DNA of 64,000 nucleotides from Anastatus disparis (lineage: Eukaryota; Arthropoda; Insecta; Hymenoptera; Eupelmidae), in NCBI GenBank assembly GCA_017163975.1, contig JAFFSR010000317.1, positions 1,234,001 through 1,298,000 on the forward strand, read 5' to 3'. Under the pieces are notes generated by a model. That model was given only the letters and a program-made list of their open reading frames with translations. It did not search any database and was not told the DNA's origin. Position numbers and translations under genes: made by a program. How positions within the stretch are numbered: position 1 is the first letter of the stretch; each line of letters begins with the position of its first letter. Shown in pieces: positions 1 through 10,580 of the stretch.

Positions 1-442
1 AGTTGAAAATATTAGAAAAAATAGGTATTTATGCGAATTTTACATACGTAACACTCACTTGCACTCAATTTTAGCTAAGTACATCTGTGAAGATATATGA
101 ATTAAAGATCTCTGGAAAGTTAGAAGTCAATCTGTTAAAAATTGGCTGAGAAAAGCTGCGTCAAAGAAGTTAAAATCACAAAAATTATATTTTGAGATAA
201 ATAACTTTCATATTTTATTTAACTTTTATCTAAAAATTCATACTGATATTTAATCAATAATTTATCTAAACAAATTGGCTTAAGTAGACTTATATCTTAA
301 TGTTTTCAAGTTCTAATTTTGCTCTCACCAATATTCTAATTTAGAACATTATATGTTTGATTAAAAATATATTTTAAAAATTACACTAATATTTTAATAT
401 TAATTAAATTTTTTCTTTATATTCGAAATAGTTGTTTTAATA
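1..442. other. AT-rich sequence, no gene seen
   Basis: AT-rich DNA with no open frame that resembles a known protein and no repeat structure that I can define. It borders a TA-flanked MITE. Confidence 0.5.
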
Positions 443-754
443 TACACTGAAAAGGGGTTAGAACAGTGGTTGTACTCTATGGCGGCGAATGGCGCTAGTA
501 TCGATAGCGAACATTCATTGAAGTACGAGAGATGCTAGTGTTTTCTAGAGGATAATGAGTGCTCTCTGCGAGGTTTTGAGTGTTCTCCGCGATGTTTCTT
601 TGTTCGAAGAAATGAGCAGGTCTTCGCTCAGAGAATAATGAGTCTTCTCTAGAGACTACTAGTTCGCATTTCGACGCGTAGGCTGACTGTATTCTAAAAA
701 TGACACCGATTGTACCGTAGAGTACAGTCACAGTTCGCTTCCCTTTTCAGTGTA
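443..754. mobile_element. MITE with CACTGAAAAGGG termini and TA target duplication
   Basis: The left end reads CACTGAAAAGGG from 445 and the right end is its reverse complement, ending at 752. Both are flanked by TA (443-444 and 753-754). Homology between the arms continues inward imperfectly (a CTGTACTCTA-type stretch in both). The 308-bp body has no plausible transposase, and a 78-codon open frame on the minus strand simply spans the element. TA duplication and short TIRs fit a non-autonomous Tc1/mariner- or Harbinger-type element; I cannot assign the superfamily. Confidence 0.8.
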
Positions 755-1019
755 GCATTATAAAATAAAAAATAATTTAATAAGAAAATTTTATAAGTGA
801 GTATACTAAAAAATTATTAAATATAATATAATGTCATCCAAAATTTATTAGCAATTTATTAAAACTTGAAAAATTGTATAAGTACTTATTTAAATCGAAA
901 AATATTGTGCAGGTCAACATTAAAAAAAGTCATTTATGATTAGTAGGTTATAAACTGGCCGAGCCATATATTCTTTTGAAAAAGCAGACTACATTGAATA
1001 ATTATCAATGATAACCTAC
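755..1019. other. AT-rich spacer
   Basis: No coding signal. A short inverted pair (AGTAGGTTAT near 941 and ATAACCTACT near 1011) is the only structure noticed. Confidence 0.4.
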
Positions 1020-1695
1020 TGAGAACAGCTGATTTCTTTTCATATTTTATCACCGTACACAGTCATCTTAGAAGATTCTTGTGTTTTGACATTAAACTTT
1101 TCTTTGGCAACAGCTTTCATCGATGTTTCAGCAACACTTTCATTGTCATTTCTTAATTCTTTGTTAATATTATCATAATACTGTAAGAAAATGGCTATGG
1201 TAAATCCATGACTTGACAAAAAATTGTCAAAGCAGTCTAACTAACCTGGCCAAGTATTCTAACTGCTAAAACATTTTTTTTGTTAACATTATAAGCATTT
1301 GACATCTTGCCTATTTTCTGACACGAGTCAATGAAAATCATTTTATGACAAGAAGTGCAAGTAACAGTTGTTTTAAATTCAAGGCCTAGAGTATCTATTT
1401 CTGAAAACTCTACATCACTATTACAATTTCGATACGCTATAAACTGTTCTAATTGAGAAAAAAGAATAGAGAGATATTATTTATTCTATTTATACTTGCA
1501 TAAATATTGTCCTTTTTTCATTTCATTGCTGAATTCAGATTTTAAATTTGTTATACAAAGATATTAAAGTGAGTGATGTAGTTGATTTTTTGTTGTTGGA
1601 CGTCTTTTCTTCTTTCTAACTTTTCTTCACTTTCCTATTTCAGAAGGTCCTTGAAGTCTATTTCTTGAATCTGGTACTGGTTTTTTTGGCATTCC
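1020..1695 (-). pseudogene. Mutator-like transposase remnant
   Basis: Read on the minus strand, about 1450-1260 translates to a cysteine-containing block (TCTSCHKM, then NAYNVNKKNVLAVRILGQ). This is followed by FCQVMDLP and, after a frameshift, by ETSMKAVAKEKF and MTVYGD. The order matches the Mutator-like transposase family found in many arthropods (Pfam Mutator-like, PF20700 as I recall): zinc-binding block, LAVR..G, FC.....P, ESM..A, then TVSGDGTW, where the D is catalytic. A possible start MPKKPVPDSRNR lies near 1690. Several stops and frameshifts are present and the DDE core after the first Asp is missing, so this is dead. Family assignment rests on motif memory, not a search. Confidence 0.6.
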
Positions 1696-1735
1696 CCCAA
1701 ATCAATTGTCAATGTTTATTGAATATGTTTATTAA

Positions 1736-1760
1736 ATATATATATATATATATATATATA
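1736..1760. repeat. (TA)n microsatellite
   Basis: Uninterrupted TA run directly abutting the CTAG end of a Helitron-like fragment, consistent with Helitron insertion between A and T. Confidence 0.9.
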
Positions 1761-2130
1761 CTAGGGGGGTACCCCCTGCTCGCACAGCTCGCCCATCCCC
1801 TGTCTTTATAATTCATATATATCTTACTAATCATAGGTCGCATTATATTATTCTAAACAATATTTTTTTCTATATAAAACAAAAAAATTAATATTTCCTT
1901 TTTCTTATTTTTTAAATCATTCTATTATAAATATTTTTTTACATATATATGTTATATATTACTTATATGTTGTTGCATCGCAACACAAATTGTATCAAAA
2001 ATAAAAAAGCAATGATGAGCGGCAGCACTTTACAGTCCCCTGTTCCCACCTCCCTTATGTCAGCTTATAGACAAAAGGCGGGAGAGAACAGGGAGACTTC
2101 TTTAAGTGCCGCGGAAAAATTAATTAGTAT
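1761..2130 (-). mobile_element. Helitron 3'-end fragment
   Basis: On the minus strand the sequence ends in GGGGGTACCCCCCTAG followed by T: a GC hairpin and then CTAG, the canonical Helitron 3' terminus (hairpin plus CTRR, insertion before T). The same end, hairpin included, recurs at 28809 with the adjoining GCTCGC-rich stretch. The inner boundary near 2130 is a guess. No coding sequence is attached. This could be the 3' end of Helitron A (4.4-10.6 kb) separated by later insertions, or a solo fragment. Confidence 0.7.
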
Positions 2131-2144
2131 TTAGCGTGACATCG

Positions 2145-2390
2145 CCCGGTGCGGTCTTTTTTCTCTCGAGAGCACTCAGTCTCTGCAATTACATTTTTTT
2201 CTCACAAGGCCATCACGAACACTGAAAATAAAAATAAGCAAAGTTAGCTTGAGTGTGCTATTGCTTGTACCTTATAGACTCAGGCAATCATCTGTTAAGT
2301 TACAGTTGCCGGAGACCCAAGCAAATATTGCTTGGGTCCCATCGACAAAAGTGACCGGTCGCGTACCAAGTAAATACAATACTTGAAAGT
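2145..2390 (-). repeat. Dispersed repeat, copy inverted relative to 22640-22815
   Basis: Contains CCAAGCAAATATTGCTTGGG (an inverted repeat) followed by GACCGGTCGCGTACCAAGTA. The reverse complement of both occurs at about 22656-22715. On the minus strand it includes TTATTTTTATTTTCAG, a good splice-acceptor-like tract shared with the other copy, after which the copies diverge. Confidence 0.7.
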
Positions 2391-2787
2391 TAAGTGAGAC
2401 CTATTTTAGATAGTACGAGATTTACACTGAAAAAAATCGTAGTGGTCATTAAAAGATATATTTATATTACAATGATGTAAGGAAATGTAATAAAATAAAC
2501 AGAAAAATTCTTTGATTAAAATTACAAATCGTTTTGAAAAAATTACTGTTTTTTACTGTGACCGTGACACATACTTGTCAAATATAATTTTAGAGTTTTT
2601 TGAAACTAAATAATACTTTTTTCTTTATAGATAAATTATTTAAGGAAAATGTTAAAGTTACGACAGATATTTTTAACATTATGATTTTCTATATCAATTT
2701 ATAATCTATCTTTGTTCCATTTTATTATTTGATTTTACCATACTATGCCATTTAATTAGTCAAAACAATAATTTGTAAAATAATCTA
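2391..2787. other. AT-rich segment between two parts of a dispersed repeat
   Basis: Non-coding. It corresponds in position to 21956-22640 of the other copy but is not visibly similar. It begins near an ACACTGAAAAAAAT motif at about 2427 that resembles tips of other elements here; no partner end was found. Confidence 0.35.
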
Positions 2788-3075
2788 ACCAGGAGAGTGT
2801 CTGAGATGCAGGTCACAGATCTTGATGAAACTTTGGGATAAGTTTTTAGGTACCAAAATATGAGTATAGCCATAGCGGTACGCTCTAACGCTTCGAAAAA
2901 CTAAATTTATGGAAGATTATAGTCTTATTTTCAGAAAAATATGAAAAAAGAACTCCTAATTGAAGTGAAAATAATTCTGTTTAGAAATATCTTCAATAAA
3001 TGCACAATAACTAAAATAAAAGTAGAGAAAGCAAGCTTTAATTTGCAAGTTTCCGAATCGAAAAATAATAATCTT
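2788..3075 (-). repeat. Dispersed repeat, copy inverted relative to 21672-21955
   Basis: About 285 bp, strongly similar by eye to the reverse complement of 21672-21955, including the ATAGCCATAGCGGTACG stretch and the CAGACACTCTCCTGGT end. In the 21.9-kb copy that end is CTGGTAAGT, a good splice-donor-like sequence. Together with 2145-2390 it forms the left member of an inverted pair about 20 kb apart. Confidence 0.75.
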
Positions 3076-3110
3076 CTTATATTATATTAAAGTGAAACCA
3101 CTTTTTTTTT

Positions 3111-3145
3111 CCGTTTCTCCGGTTCTCCGGTTCTCCGGTTCTCCG
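3111..3145. repeat. (GGTTCTCC)n octamer repeat
   Basis: About four and a half copies of an 8-bp unit CCGGTTCT in an otherwise AT-rich tract. Confidence 0.9.
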
Positions 3146-3189
3146 CATTTGTTAAATGTGTCTAATCTTTGGTAATAAGAGTAGCAATT

Positions 3190-4447
3190 TTTTATTGGGC
3201 TCTATATAATTAGTCCTCATTAGTCATAAGCATCTTTTTGGGCCATATTATTTTGGGTCTTATATTTTTTTGGGCCCAATAGTTTTTGGGTCTTATATTT
3301 TCTTGCGCCCTATATTTTTTTGGGCTCAATATTTTTTTTTAATTTATATTTTCTTGGTTCCTATAATTTTTTTGGGTCCTATATTTTATTTAGCTTTAGA
3401 TTCTTCTGGGCCTTATATTTTTCGGGCCCAATATTTTTTTGGGCCCAATATTTTTCTTGGCATAATATTTTTTTGGTCTCTATATTTTTTTGGACTGTAT
3501 ATTTTTTGGGCCTTATATTTTTTTGGGCCTGATGGATTTTTTGACTTTATATTTTCTTGGGCTCTATATTTTTTGGACCCAATATTTTTTCGATTTTTAT
3601 ATATCATTGGGCTTTATATCTTTTTAGGACCAATATTTTTTTGGGCCCAATATTTTTTCGAAATTAATATTTTCTTAGGTTTTATAATTTTTTTGGGGAC
3701 TATATTGTATTTTACATTCCCTTAAGTTCTAATTTTTTTGGGCCAAATATTTTTTCGATTCTTATATATTCTCTGGCTCTATATATATTTCCATCCCAAT
3801 TTTTTTTTTTAAATTTATATTTTTATGGGTTATATAATTTTTTTGAGTCCTATATTTTATTTAGCTCTATATTTTTCTGGGTCTTATATTTTTTAGGCTC
3901 TACATTTTTTTGAGTCTTATTTTCTCTGGGCCTCATTTTTTTCGACCTTTTATTTCTTGGCTTCCATATCTTTTTTAGTCCTATATTTTTCTAGGCCTTA
4001 TATTTTTTTGGACCTACTTTTTTCGAGTCCTATTTTCTTTAGGCCTCTAATTTTTTTGGGCCATTTATTTTTCTGGGCCTTATTGTTTTTTAACTTTTTT
4101 TTTGGGTTTATATTTTTTTAATCTTATATTTTTTGAGCCCAATATTTATCTGATTCTTTTTTTTATCCCAATATTTTTTTAAATCTTATTTTACTTGAGC
4201 TCTATATTTTTTTGATTCTTATATTTACTTGAGCTCTATATTTTTTTGGGCCCAATATTTCTTTGAATCTTATATTTTTTTATTCTTATGTATTCTTGGC
4301 TCTTTATTTTTTGAGCCCAATATTTTTTTAAAACATTTTTTTGGGCCTAATATTTTTTTTATCATTATATTTTCTTGGTTTCTATATTTTTTTGAGCCCA
4401 ATATTTTTTTGATTCTTATAATTACTTTGGCTCTATATTTTGGGCTC
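3190..4447. repeat. Degenerate minisatellite, unit about 17-19 bp, GGGCC-TATATTTTTT
   Basis: Dozens of imperfect units of the form TTTGGGCCCAATATTTTT or TTTGGGCTCTATATTTTT. Open frames across it (for example 3270-3725, Phe/Ile/Tyr-rich) are artefacts of the repeat. Its right edge fuses directly to the helicase fragment of Helitron A, replacing that protein's C-terminus. Confidence 0.9.
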
Positions 4448-6098
4448 TGAATTCTGCCATAATAAACTAAATTTAACCGAATTTTCAATAATATTCATAC
4501 AACTTCTATGTCGTACAATTAGTAATGTTTGCCCGAAATCTCCTGATGCAATTACAGTTTTACCACAGAAAGGTTGGTTCACATCGCATGAATCTTGAAA
4601 AAGACGATCAACTACTTCAAAAGCAAATTTTGAAGTCATGAATATTTTATTCCAAATAATTATTTGTTTTTCCTTTGTTTGCTTTCTGCAGAATTAGGCT
4701 TAACATTATGAGTTGTACAATCTGTTATATTTAAGAGGACATTGTATCCCTCTATCGTTTTCTAATAAAAAAATGTAGGTTTTTGGAAAAACTAGTAGTT
4801 ATTACTAGAAATCAACGCAACTTGTACTTGTAATTAACAATATTTTTTCTAATAAGCACAAATTGATTCTCTAGCTTTACTTATGATTTTGTAAGCATGT
4901 CAAACTTTTTTTGAAAACAAAGCATCAAAGTTAATTTCATTATCAATTAATTAATTTAATTTAACGGCCTCTAAACGGTAGTTTAAATGTCGTATGCACG
5001 GTTTTTCCATCGACTAATGAATTCGCTGCTATAGCTGTCCAAGCTGCACATAAATAATGAATAGTATGATATTGAAAATAAACTATTAAAACGTTAATTA
5101 AATAATTTTTTTCACTTCCACCTGGTTCATCTATAAAAATATATTTTTCTTTACTTTGGTTGTTTAAACTCTTTATAGTAGAGTTAAATATTTGTCTTTG
5201 TTTATCATTTAAAAAATTTATTTTCATTTCTCATTCATTAAGAATATTATTATTATGATTTAAAATTGTTTGATTATTATCTTCTTCTATAAATGTGCTA
5301 GCTATAAATATGTTACGTAAATTAAAATTGTTTAGAGAAAATCCATTGACTTGTAAATTATTTTTAATAACATTCAATGCAAGATTTTCACCTATATTTT
5401 TTTCGTATTTAGGATGGTATAACTTATCTTTATATTTTTTATATAAATCCCGTGCATTTATAGGATTATAAAAAACGCAAATGAAAGCAAATAATTTATA
5501 AAGAATATAAAGGAAATCTGTTGAAGATGCTTCTTCCAAACATCTATCCCATTCTTCATCTTCATTAATTAATTGTTTTGCCTTAGCTGCCTCATAAAAC
5601 GAATTGTACATCACATCATGAACAGTACGCAAAGCTTCAAAAGATGTGGCTCCTTTAACATGTAATAGTAATAACCTAATGAATGAACGTTGACTATCTT
5701 TCGGACTTACAAAGTACATTCTACTAAGTATTGGTTTTCTTTTTTTTTCTTTTATTCTTTCATTATTCCTTCTTTTTCTGTTTTTCATCAGATGTATAAA
5801 AATTTGGTATTTCTGAATACCAGTAATTTCGTGCTTCAAAATCTTCTCTATTTAATTCAAAATATGCTGTTAATGTTGTTCCCACATTTTTTTGCATGAT
5901 CATTTGTTCTTTTCCTTCTTTATAAAATACGTTTTGTTGATTTTTCTCATGAACGCTTAGACGTTTTATAGTATGTGAAATAACATGTAAAGGATATTCT
6001 CATAATCTGTGCATTGCTTGAGGTGGACATAAATATCGTGTATTAATGTATTGCTGAGTTTCGTCATATTCATATTCAACATTTTCACGATTGTCATT
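4436..6098 (-). pseudogene. Helitron A helicase (Pif1-like) portion
   Basis: From the N-terminal side (6098 downward) frames read LSVHEKNQQNVFY, then FVSPKDSQRSFIRLLLLHVK and KGATSFEALRTVHD, all typical of Helitron helicases. The Walker A motif near 5145 reads IDEPGGSEKNYL instead of the expected GPGGSGKT, so two key positions are changed. AWTAIAANSLVDGKT follows. Walker B near 4660 reads IIIWNKIF where WDE is expected. The piece ends after VIASGDFGQTLLIVRH and LLWQNSEP, where the minisatellite begins. SF1 motifs V and VI are absent. At least three frame breaks are present. Inactive with high confidence. Confidence 0.85.
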
Positions 6099-7430
6099 TT
6101 AAAGAGTGTCTTTATTTTCTGATTTAAAATCCACACTTACTTGATGTATTTTAATGTATGCACAATCATGACCTTTATAACAGTATTTGAATAAATATTT
6201 AATGCAGTGTACAGTGGGACAAACTTCTACGTTTATGTGTGCATTAAATTTCAATAATAAGTAAGGATTATAAGGAACAACAAATCCATTATCTTCAATT
6301 CTTCCTGTAAATTTATTTTTGAGAATTGTTTCGACGCCATCATTTTTACGTTTGTATAGTGGATAGCCATTGGATTTAAATGTTGTTGTATTATTAAATT
6401 TCCTTGGAAAATTTCCAGTACATTGTTTCGTATTTTTATCCATACACGGACAATTTATATTTTGCATGCCACAGGAACCGCGTATTATACATTGTTTAAG
6501 AATACTATATAATTTTGGATAAATATCTCTATTTGGGATTTCTGCAATTATTATTTTATCAACTTTTTCGGAAATACCAAATTTATTATTCTTATCCAAG
6601 AGTAAGTTGTTACTAATAATGCATATGCGGTAATCCTCGTTTTTGAAATTCAATTACATAACTATATGCAATACATTTTCCTAATATTCCCTTTTTTATT
6701 ACTAAATTTTTGAATTCTTCTACTTTTTGATGAAATACTTCTTTTATAATATCCGGTCTATCTATTGCATTTTCATAAAGTTCCAAGTTTTCAGTTATTT
6801 CTTTCCAATGTGGGTTACAGGTCATAGTTACAAAAAGATCAGGTTTACCACGATAATTTACAAGTGTCATTGAGACAATGTAATTTTATTCTAAAAATCG
6901 TGGACTTCCTGTAAAGTTTGAAGGTAATATTACCATTTTTCCAATTTTTGAACAATCTTATTCTTTTTTTTTATGTAAATAGTCCACAACACCTTTGCAA
7001 CAATCACTTCTTTATACGTTTTAGTTCTTTTGTATGAAATATAATATAGAGGTTTCAACTTTTTCAAACGCATCAACAATAAACTGTTAAAATAATTTTC
7101 CCAAATTAAGGAATGGATTAAATTTATTTCTAACACTAAATCTATAATTATGAAATTTAAAATTTGAAATATTAGATTTTCCAAATTTACTCTTCATATT
7201 TGGCATTCATCCAAAACCGCCATTAGGATGAATAAGCGGATATGTCATAGGATCTGTATGTTTGCTAATTGTCGGTATACTAATTGGTTCATTATACTCA
7301 GAGTAAATGACAATATCACGTTCAATAGGAGGAAGATCGTCTTCTCCAACATATACTATTGCAACTTCATTACATGTAAGTAGATTACATCTTTTTTTAT
7401 CCAAATTATTATTGCGGACAATAGACATAG
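6099..7430 (-). pseudogene. Helitron A Rep (HUH endonuclease) portion
   Basis: The block at 7428-7207 contains VAIVYVGEDDLPPIERDIV and DPMTYPLIHPNGGFG. The block at 6870-6613 contains GKPDLFVTMTCNPHWKEI, DRPDIIKEVF and VIEFQKRGLPHMHY, where HMH is the HUH metal-binding motif. After a frameshift the 6653-6099 block contains CPCM, CTGNFPRKF, NGYPLYKR, VVPYNPYLLLKFNAHINVEV and YCYKGHD. This is the Helitron_like_N architecture. HUH histidines survive, but the reading frame is broken at about 6640, 6900 and 7200, so no functional protein is expected. Confidence 0.87.
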
Positions 7431-8435
7431 TAACAGTTCTTGAAGGACAATAGATTTTTGCACATTATTGTAGTTCTTCTTCTTCTACTTTATGCATCAT
7501 TTTATAGGCTTTAGTATAAGGGTTTATGTCTCTTATCAAGATATCTAAATGTTTTAATAATGTTAAATTTTTATAAAACTTATTCCGTTCAATCGTTGCC
7601 ATTTCATTATCTGAAATATATAATTGTCCATATTTACGCGCTTCATCTTTGTATCAAAATTGGCACAAAAATTTGCGAATGCTGAAGCATCATTGTACAA
7701 CCTAACATTTCGTCGAAAATCAATAATTTCTTTCGTTAATTCAGTTGCTATAAACTTTAATTGTTCTGGGTGAGGAATATTTTCTAACAATGCTACTTCA
7801 CCTTTATGACAACAATTGGAGAAACCATTACTTTTAGTATATTCTAAAGCAAAATGTTTCGCATCACAATAAACACATGTATTTATCATGGAACCAATGT
7901 TATTTTCAGATATGAGATTTTCATCGAAATATATATTTGCTATACAACCAATCAGTTTCGAATTAATTTTTTCAGTTATTATTTTTCTATTTAATTTTAT
8001 TAATTTTTCTTCTACTTTGCCCTTTATTGTTTTATCAATAACTTCGTTTAATACAATATTATGATTGTTATTATGATTATTATTATTGTAATTTTCATTA
8101 TAATTATTGTCTTCAATTTTTAATCGTTTACACTTAATAAATAATATCTTTAATTGATAAGAATCATATTTATGTTTTTGCTCTTTTTCATCTATTGGTT
8201 TAGTTATTGTAGTATCATTATTAACATATTTATTGGCATCAATTTCTATTTGTTTACACCTTGTGTGTGATTCTTTTAATTGGTAACAATAATTTTTTAC
8301 TTGTGCTTTCTTAATAATATCGGCATTTTCCAATTTTTGATTCTTAATTTGTGCCATTATCTCATATTCATTATATTGTTCACTAATAACTTTTCTATAA
8401 GTCTCTTTTTTGCGTAATTTTTCTTTTTCATGCAA
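7431..8435 (-). pseudogene. Helitron A N-terminal Cys/His region
   Basis: An open frame at 8435-7563 (290 codons) is the longest uninterrupted piece of this element. The first half is Lys/Asn/Ile-rich low complexity with imperfect internal repeats ending in HTRCKQIEID and FIKCKRLKIE. The second half has CVYCDAKHFALE followed by CCHKGEVALL and FRRNVRLYNDASAFANF, the zinc-finger-like block that precedes Rep in many animal Helitrons. Residues 7431-7562 hold a poorly readable linker. Confidence 0.75.
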
Positions 8436-8973
8436 TTTTTTCGATTTATTAGTATCTCTATATCCAAATGATTTTATTTTTTATATCTTAATATTTCCAA
8501 TTTATTTTATATTTATTTGGTTGTTCTTCTTTCATTTTTATGTATGCTTTTTTCTTATGTGTAGCTTTATTTGTACGTGTTTGTTCTATTTTACCAGTAC
8601 CCTTTTTTATCTTTGATTTCATTTTTGATACTTAAGTAACTTTTAATTTTTTTTTATATTTATTGGGTTGTTTTTCTTCAATTTTTATAAAAGCTTCTTT
8701 CTTGAGTAAAGCCTACTTCGCACGTATTTGTTCCAATTTATCAGTACTCATTTATTTCTTGAATTGCCATTTTGTTATCTTAGTATTTTCTAATTTCTGT
8801 TTATATTTATTTGGTTGTCCCTTTTCCATTTTCATATAAGCTTTTTTTCCGTAAAATTTCTTGAACACGTCTTAGTTCTAATTTATCATTACTTTTTTTT
8901 TTGCATTTTCATAATAATGTCTTTTTCTGAAATTTTTTTATATTTATGTGATTGTTTTGTTACCATTTTCCTA
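8436..8973 (-). pseudogene. Helitron A Lys-rich N-terminal repeats
   Basis: On the minus strand short frames repeat a module of roughly 45 residues containing KKEAFIKIEE or KKKAYIKMKE followed by QPNKYK. At least three copies are interrupted by stops. They look like basic repeats N-terminal to Rep. The stretch stops at the TTAA element at 8974. Confidence 0.6.
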
Positions 8974-9707
8974 TTAACGGGATGTCGGAGCTGCAGCAAC
9001 TGAGTCTTGCTTTTTTATTTTATCAATATCTTTTTAAATTTATCCCTGTCGAAAAAACTACGTGGGGAACCTTCGTGGTAACCTACGTGGGAACCCACGT
9101 GGGCGCACATGTGAGAATCTACGTGGGTACCCACGTGGGTACCCATCTATGTTCCCACGTAGATTCCCACGTAGGTACCCACGTGGGAAATAATACCCTG
9201 TCAAAAAAAACTACGTGGGTACCCACGTGGGAACATAGATAGGTATCCACGTGGGTACCCACGTGGGAACATAGATAGGTATCCACGTGGGTACCCACGT
9301 AGATTCCCACGTAGGTTCCCACGTGGGTACCCACGTGGGATTCCACGTAGTTTTTTTTGATAGGGATAAATTAAACAAATCCAATGACTTGTCTGCACTA
9401 AAGCTATATTAATACAATCATTTTTGTTAAAATAAAAAATCATTTGGACTTGTTGTTTTTTCATGAGCTTGGATTGAAAATCAGATATTAAACTTGATAA
9501 ACCTAACCATAAAATACGATACATTAAAAGTTTTTATTATAACTTCATATGTATAATATTTTGGTGGATTTCTTGAGTTGTCCGCACTAGAGTTTAATCT
9601 TACAAATTTTTACTTTAGTGCAAAGAAACGAAACTAAACGCATCATTTATTCATAAGTTAGGATTGAAAATATTATTAGAAGGCGGGCAGCTTCATCATG
9701 CTCTTGA
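8974..9707. mobile_element. TTAA-flanked element, interrupted copy
   Basis: The left end is TTAACGGGATGTCGGAGCTG and the right end is GGCAGCTTCATCATGCTC followed by TTGA, a decayed TTAA. The outer parts (8974-9040 and 9369-9707) are the reverse complement of the uninterrupted copy at 18550-18960, which has perfect TTAA at both ends. The TIRs are imperfect (CGGCATGTCGGAGCTG against GAGCATGACGAAGCTG). No coding capacity. TTAA targets suggest piggyBac-like mobilisation, by inference only. Confidence 0.8.
9041..9368. mobile_element. Foldback MITE filled with ACGTGGGTACCC repeats
   Basis: Tips TATCCCTGTCGAAAAAACTA and its reverse complement (TATCCCTATCAAAAAAAACT read inward from the right) enclose a nearly self-complementary array of TACGTGGGTACCCACGTGGG-type words. 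AATT lies on both sides (9037-9040 and 9369-9372). Comparison with the 18.9-kb copy of the host TTAA element shows that this piece is extra, so it is an insertion. Open frames rich in HVGTHV or GYPRG on both strands come from the repeat and are not genes. Confidence 0.88.
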
Positions 9708-10579
9708 GTCCTGTTACAAATAAAGCTTCTTTTTCATCTATCTTGTGATTCTTTTTTTTCTTAATTTAATTCAATCTCAACTGTGCTAATTTTACTATCG
9801 TTATAATTTAAGTAAATATAATTGATTCCTATTATATCATTATCTGGTTTTTAAAAATTTGTATCCGAAATGTCATTGTCAATTTCCATCAAAATTGTTC
9901 CATCATTTGAATTCTTTTGTTTACGATACATTTCCATTATTTTTTGTTCTGCCAATAAATGCATTTGTGAGTTTTTCTCTAATAGTTCAAACTCGGCGAA
10001 ATCTAAATTTAATGGTATTTAATTTAGACTTTGCTCATGACTAAAACTCCTCCTTATCATGTCCGGTGGATTATCGTAATTAATATTTGCATTATTATAA
10101 TTTTGCGAAACTGAAAACATTCTTATTTGTTGCGTTTTAAAAATTCTTGATGAACTTAATTGCATCAGAGAAAAATCATATCTTAAACGACATGTTCCTA
10201 AATTATAAATTATTGCAATAGCAAAAACAATTGCAAAAACGCCACAATCATAATTATCTGTTTGTGATTGTACTGTTTTGAATACTATGCTCAATTCTGA
10301 TTTGTTTGGAAATAATCTGTTTATCTAAATCTTATGCTCATTTCGTAGATATTTAAGATTTGAACTGCCATATATATGAATTACCTTATTATTATAATAC
10401 ACACAAATCCGATGAGCCTTTTCCAAATTTCCTGAAAATAATAACTGTATAAATTCTCCATCAATCGGTACTGATATAATATATTGTGGTCTTTGAATAA
10501 GTAAATTTAATTGCATGTTGAATGAGGTATACCGGTTTGAAATATTATTAAATTCTAATATATGAATATCGGTTAACAT
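9708..10579 (-). pseudogene. Ulp1-like (C48-type) cysteine peptidase remnant upstream of RepHel
   Basis: Two adjacent frames (10579-10325 and 10294-10019) join across one stop. The first contains FIQLLFSGNLEKAHRICVYY and then VIHIYGSS. The second contains VQSQTDNYDCGVFAIVFAIA and RLRYDFSLMQ. The arrangement His....(Asp)....QT...DCG matches the Ulp1/SENP-like proteases carried by some animal transposons: H in AHRICVY, the expected catalytic D of IYDS replaced by G, C in DCGVFA. Readable frame continues downstream (LNLDFAEFELLEKN) towards the Lys-rich repeats, so it was probably fused to or directly upstream of RepHel. Family call is by motif; an OTU-type protease is less likely. Confidence 0.6.
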
Positions 10580-10580
10580 A

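Larger units (their letters stand above)
4433..10580 (-). mobile_element. Helitron A, degenerate RepHel element with upstream Ulp1-like domain
   Basis: Minus-strand order is: Ulp1-like cysteine peptidase remnant (10579-10019), Lys-rich N-terminal repeats, Cys/His block, HUH Rep domain, Pif1-family helicase cut off at 4433. Rep nicks and joins DNA for rolling-circle transposition and the helicase unwinds it. Many stops and frameshifts make it non-autonomous. Neither terminus is certain: the 3' part is replaced by a minisatellite, and a matching Helitron 3' end lies at 1761. A TTAA element (8974-9707) sits in the middle of the coding stretch. Confidence 0.85.

Noticed and set aside
3270..3725. 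151-codon Phe/Ile/Tyr-rich frame that looks like a membrane protein
   Set aside because: Entirely made of the GGGCC/TATTTTT minisatellite; frames are open on both strands because the unit lacks stops.
9041..9368. Possible CRISPR-like array
   Set aside because: Repeats are contiguous palindromic words without unique spacers, in a eukaryotic TIR element.
9119..9524. HVGTHV and GYPRG repeat frames
   Set aside because: Translation of ACGTGGGTACCC repeats in a foldback MITE.
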